In this document: one piece after another, positions 7,158-8,390 of the stretch
Layout: the number at the start of each line of letters is the position of its first letter
How positions within the stretch are numbered: position 1 is the first letter of the stretch
Assembly: GCA_028289725.1 (NCBI GenBank)
Contig: JANQOH010000281.1
Coordinates: forward strand, 1-8,390
Length of the DNA stretch: 8,390 bases
Direction: 5' to 3'
Origin: Alphaproteobacteria bacterium
Lineage (GTDB): Bacteria; Pseudomonadota; Alphaproteobacteria; UBA7887
Program-made: the position numbers and the translations under genes
The notes under the pieces: model-generated
Told to the model about the DNA's origin: nothing
Databases searched by the model: none
What the model saw: the letters and a program-made list of their open reading frames with translations, nothing else

Positions 7158-7838
7158 ATGAAATTTTTCGTCGATACCGCCGACATAGACGAGATTCGTG
7201 ATCTGGCGGCAACCGGGCTGCTCGATGGGGTGACCACCAATCCGTCTCTTATAGCAAAGACCGGGCGTCCGTTCCTCGATGTCATCGCCGACGTGTGCGC
7301 GGCCGTACCGGGACCGGTGAGCGCGGAAGTCACCGCGACCGATGTCGACGGCATGGTGGCCGAAGGCAAGCGCCTGGCCGAAATCGCGGATAATGTGGCG
7401 ATCAAAGTGCCACTTACTTGGGACGGCTTGAAAGCCTGCCGGCAATTGCGTGATTTGGGCGCCATGGTGAATGTCACTTTGTGCTTCGCCCCGGCGCAAG
7501 CGCTGTTGGCGGCCAAGGCCGGTGCGACCTTCATCTCACCGTTCATCGGCCGGCTCGACGATCTTGGCCAAAACGGCATGAATCTGATCGCCGATATTTG
7601 CGAAATCTACCGCGCTTATCCCGATACGATTCAGACCGAAGTCTTGGTGGCGTCGATTCGCAGCCCGCTGCACGTGACCGAAGCGGCAAAGCTCGGCGCG
7701 CATGTCGCGACCATTCCGCCGAAAGTCCTCCGCCAGCTCGCACAGCATCCGCTCACCGACAAGGGCCTCGCGGCGTTCCTAGAGGACTGGCGCAAAACCG
7801 GTCAAACGATTCTGCAGGAAGCGCAAGCGGCCGAATAG
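7158..7838 (+). CDS. tal: Short transaldolase (TalC/MipB family; often annotated as fructose-6-phosphate aldolase)
   Basis: This is a class I Schiff-base aldolase of the small transaldolase family, acting in the cytoplasm in the non-oxidative pentose phosphate pathway. The 226-residue protein is a single TIM barrel. Visible landmarks are Asp6 (FVDTAD), GVTTNPS at 24-30, the Schiff-base lysine Lys83 in VAIKVPLT, SPFIGRLDD at 127-135 with phosphate-binding Arg132, and ASIRSP at 165-170. Aligned by eye to E. coli FsaA, the two residues that separate the activities are Glu57 (Gln59 in FsaA) and Phe129 (Tyr131 in FsaA). Both are the transaldolase type, so I infer sedoheptulose-7-phosphate/glyceraldehyde-3-phosphate transaldolase activity and not aldol cleavage of fructose 6-phosphate. 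The gene is divergent from priA and followed by a strong hairpin that probably ends its transcript. Family assignment is firm; the exact activity is inferred. Confidence 0.93.
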   Translation: MKFFVDTADIDEIRDLAATGLLDGVTTNPSLIAKTGRPFLDVIADVCAAVPGPVSAEVTATDVDGMVAEGKRLAEIADNVAIKVPLTWDGLKACRQLRDLGAMVNVTLCFAPAQALLAAKAGATFISPFIGRLDDLGQNGMNLIADICEIYRAYPDTIQTEVLVASIRSPLHVTEAAKLGAHVATIPPKVLRQLAQHPLTDKGLAAFLEDWRKTGQTILQEAQAAE

Positions 7839-7861
7839 CATTGCGACGTTTTTGAAGGGAT

Positions 7862-7978
7862 CACCCCCACCCAACCCTCCCCCATCAAGGGGGAGGGATT
7901 TTCATTCTCATCGGTCCGCCAGCTTCACCTCGTCAGGAATTCCCTCCCCCTTGATGGGGGAGGGTCAGGGTGGGGGTG
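7862..7978. repeat. Nested inverted repeat (REP/MITE-like intergenic palindrome)
   Basis: Two arms in inverted orientation flank a 42-base centre. Left core 7875-7898 and right core 7941-7964 are perfect reverse complements over 24 bases, and an outer block of 11 bases (7862-7872 and 7968-7978) also matches perfectly; the two blocks are joined by two bases on the left and three on the right. Each core is itself a palindrome with a 9-bp G/C stem, CCCTCCCCC and GGGGGAGGG, around a 5-base loop. The element fills most of the 232-base gap between the aldolase gene and xerC. I recall very similar sequences dispersed between genes in many alphaproteobacteria, but copy number cannot be judged here. 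No target-site duplication is evident. Confidence 0.85.
7875..7902 (+). terminator. Probable intrinsic terminator of the transaldolase gene, formed by the left repeat arm
   Basis: A 9-bp perfect G/C stem (7875-7883 with 7889-7897), loop ATCAA, is followed by ATTTTC. It begins 36 bases after the aldolase stop codon. Strong stem plus T-run gives the standard intrinsic terminator shape on the plus strand. The mirror-image right arm, read on the minus strand, is followed by AATTCC and so is a poorer terminator. Confidence 0.6.
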
Positions 7979-8070
7979 CTCTCCGCCACAGACTGAGCGT
8001 CGACCAAGCCTTAACCGAAATGCAAGGCCGAACGCGCACCCTGGCCATTCCCGAAGTCGCGAGATGAGCC

Positions 8071-8390
8071 ATGGCTGCAGCCATCGAGACCGGCGTCACC
8101 GTTAATCTGCCGATCGCGCCGGATTTGGCGGAGGCCGTCGACGCGTGGCGGCGATGGCTTGCAAATGAGAAACGGTCATCGAAGCATACGCTCGCCGCGT
8201 ACGAAACCGATCTCACCGCATTTTTCCAATTTTTCGCGGAGCATGGCGGGGGACCACCGGCGATCGCCGACTTGGTCGCGCTGAAACCGCGCGATTTCCG
8301 CGCCTGGCTGGCGCGCCGTAGCGCCGACGGCTTGGCACGCAGTTCGACCGCCCGCGCGCTGTCTGTGGTGCGCGGCTTCTTTCGCTTTCT
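8071..8390 (+). CDS. xerC: Tyrosine recombinase XerC, N-terminal part only (cut by the window edge)
   Basis: XerC, with XerD, resolves chromosome dimers at dif near the division septum under FtsK control. The first 106 codons are present. They cover the core-binding (SAM-like) domain: WRRWLANEKRSSKHTLAAYETDL at about 26-48, LKPRDFRAWLARRSADGL at about 71-88, and SSTARALSVVRGFFRF at 91-106, the usual XerC pattern. The catalytic domain with the Arg-His-Arg-Tyr residues lies beyond the window, so activity cannot be judged. The start ATG at 8071 is fixed by an in-frame TGA at 8065-8067, two codons upstream. The ribosome binding site is a weak GAGATGAG. Its neighbours are all housekeeping genes, which favours the chromosomal Xer enzyme over a phage or integron integrase. 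Confidence 0.87.
   Translation, partial: MAAAIETGVTVNLPIAPDLAEAVDAWRRWLANEKRSSKHTLAAYETDLTAFFQFFAEHGGGPPAIADLVALKPRDFRAWLARRSADGLARSSTARALSVVRGFFRF

Larger units (their letters stand above)
7839..8070. other. Non-coding gap between the transaldolase gene and xerC
   Basis: The 232 bases hold the inverted repeat (7862-7978) and about 90 bases of unassigned sequence before xerC. A 71-codon plus-strand frame (7852-8067) crosses the repeat, but its translation is only proline/glycine-rich repeat sequence followed by an unrecognised tail. I see no convincing promoter for xerC here. Confidence 0.7.

Noticed and set aside
7092..7499. N-terminal extension of PriA upstream of 7091
   Set aside because: The frame stays open but runs antisense through the transaldolase gene and does not resemble PriA. 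The conserved PriA start lies just after ATG 7091.
7862..7978. CRISPR array or insertion sequence ends
   Set aside because: There are only two units, in inverted orientation, with no direct repeats, unique spacers, transposase or evident target duplication.
7852..8067. 71-codon plus-strand frame between the transaldolase gene and xerC
   Set aside because: It is mostly translated palindrome (proline-rich, then SPLMGEGQGGG), a pattern I recognise as a recurrent artefact of such repeats. It has no ribosome binding site and no family match.
8071..8390. Phage, integron or transposon integrase instead of XerC
   Set aside because: The N-terminal domain reads as XerC and the neighbours are housekeeping genes. 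There is no attachment site, tRNA or cargo gene. The catalytic domain is outside the window, so this rests on context and N-terminal similarity.
1..8390. A new multi-gene system (defence, secretion, biosynthesis)
   Set aside because: Nearly every base is accounted for by recognised core genes and short gaps. No unassigned gene of meaningful size remains.

Overview
The window is a GC-rich chromosomal core locus, most probably from an alphaproteobacterium. The indications are an F1-only ATP synthase operon in the order atpH-atpA-atpG-atpD-atpC with no F0 genes attached, priA directly upstream of atpH, and a short transaldolase-family gene and xerC on the other side of priA. Protein details such as the acidic loop of AtpG and the AtpD C-terminus fit that class. 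I cannot name an order or genus from sequence alone.

Layout: positions 1-4735 hold the minus-strand F1 operon, read from right to left: delta (atpH), alpha (atpA), gamma (atpG), beta (atpD) and the start of epsilon (atpC, cut by the window edge). The genes are tightly packed: atpH overlaps atpA, the other gaps are 10-38 bases, and the atpC ribosome binding site is embedded in the atpD stop codon. A 157-base gap with two hairpins separates atpH from priA (4893-7091, minus), which encodes the replication-restart helicase. A 66-base divergent gap separates priA from a plus-strand class I aldolase of the transaldolase/fructose-6-phosphate aldolase family (7158-7838). Its active-site residues point to transaldolase, not to fructose-6-phosphate aldolase. 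A 232-base non-coding stretch follows. It carries a 117-base nested inverted repeat whose left half looks like the terminator of the aldolase gene and whose two arms are also G-quadruplex motifs. The plus-strand xerC gene then starts at 8071 and runs off the right edge.

Functionally this is energy metabolism (the F1 catalytic sector, whose F0 partner must be encoded elsewhere), chromosome maintenance (PriA restart of stalled forks, XerC dimer resolution) and a pentose phosphate enzyme. I found no phage, plasmid, defence, CRISPR or RNA gene and no sign of a novel multi-gene system. The parts worth a second look are the intergenic palindrome, the residue-based reassignment of the aldolase, and the priA-atpH spacer. 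Several very long antisense open frames are explained by codon choice and are not called as genes.
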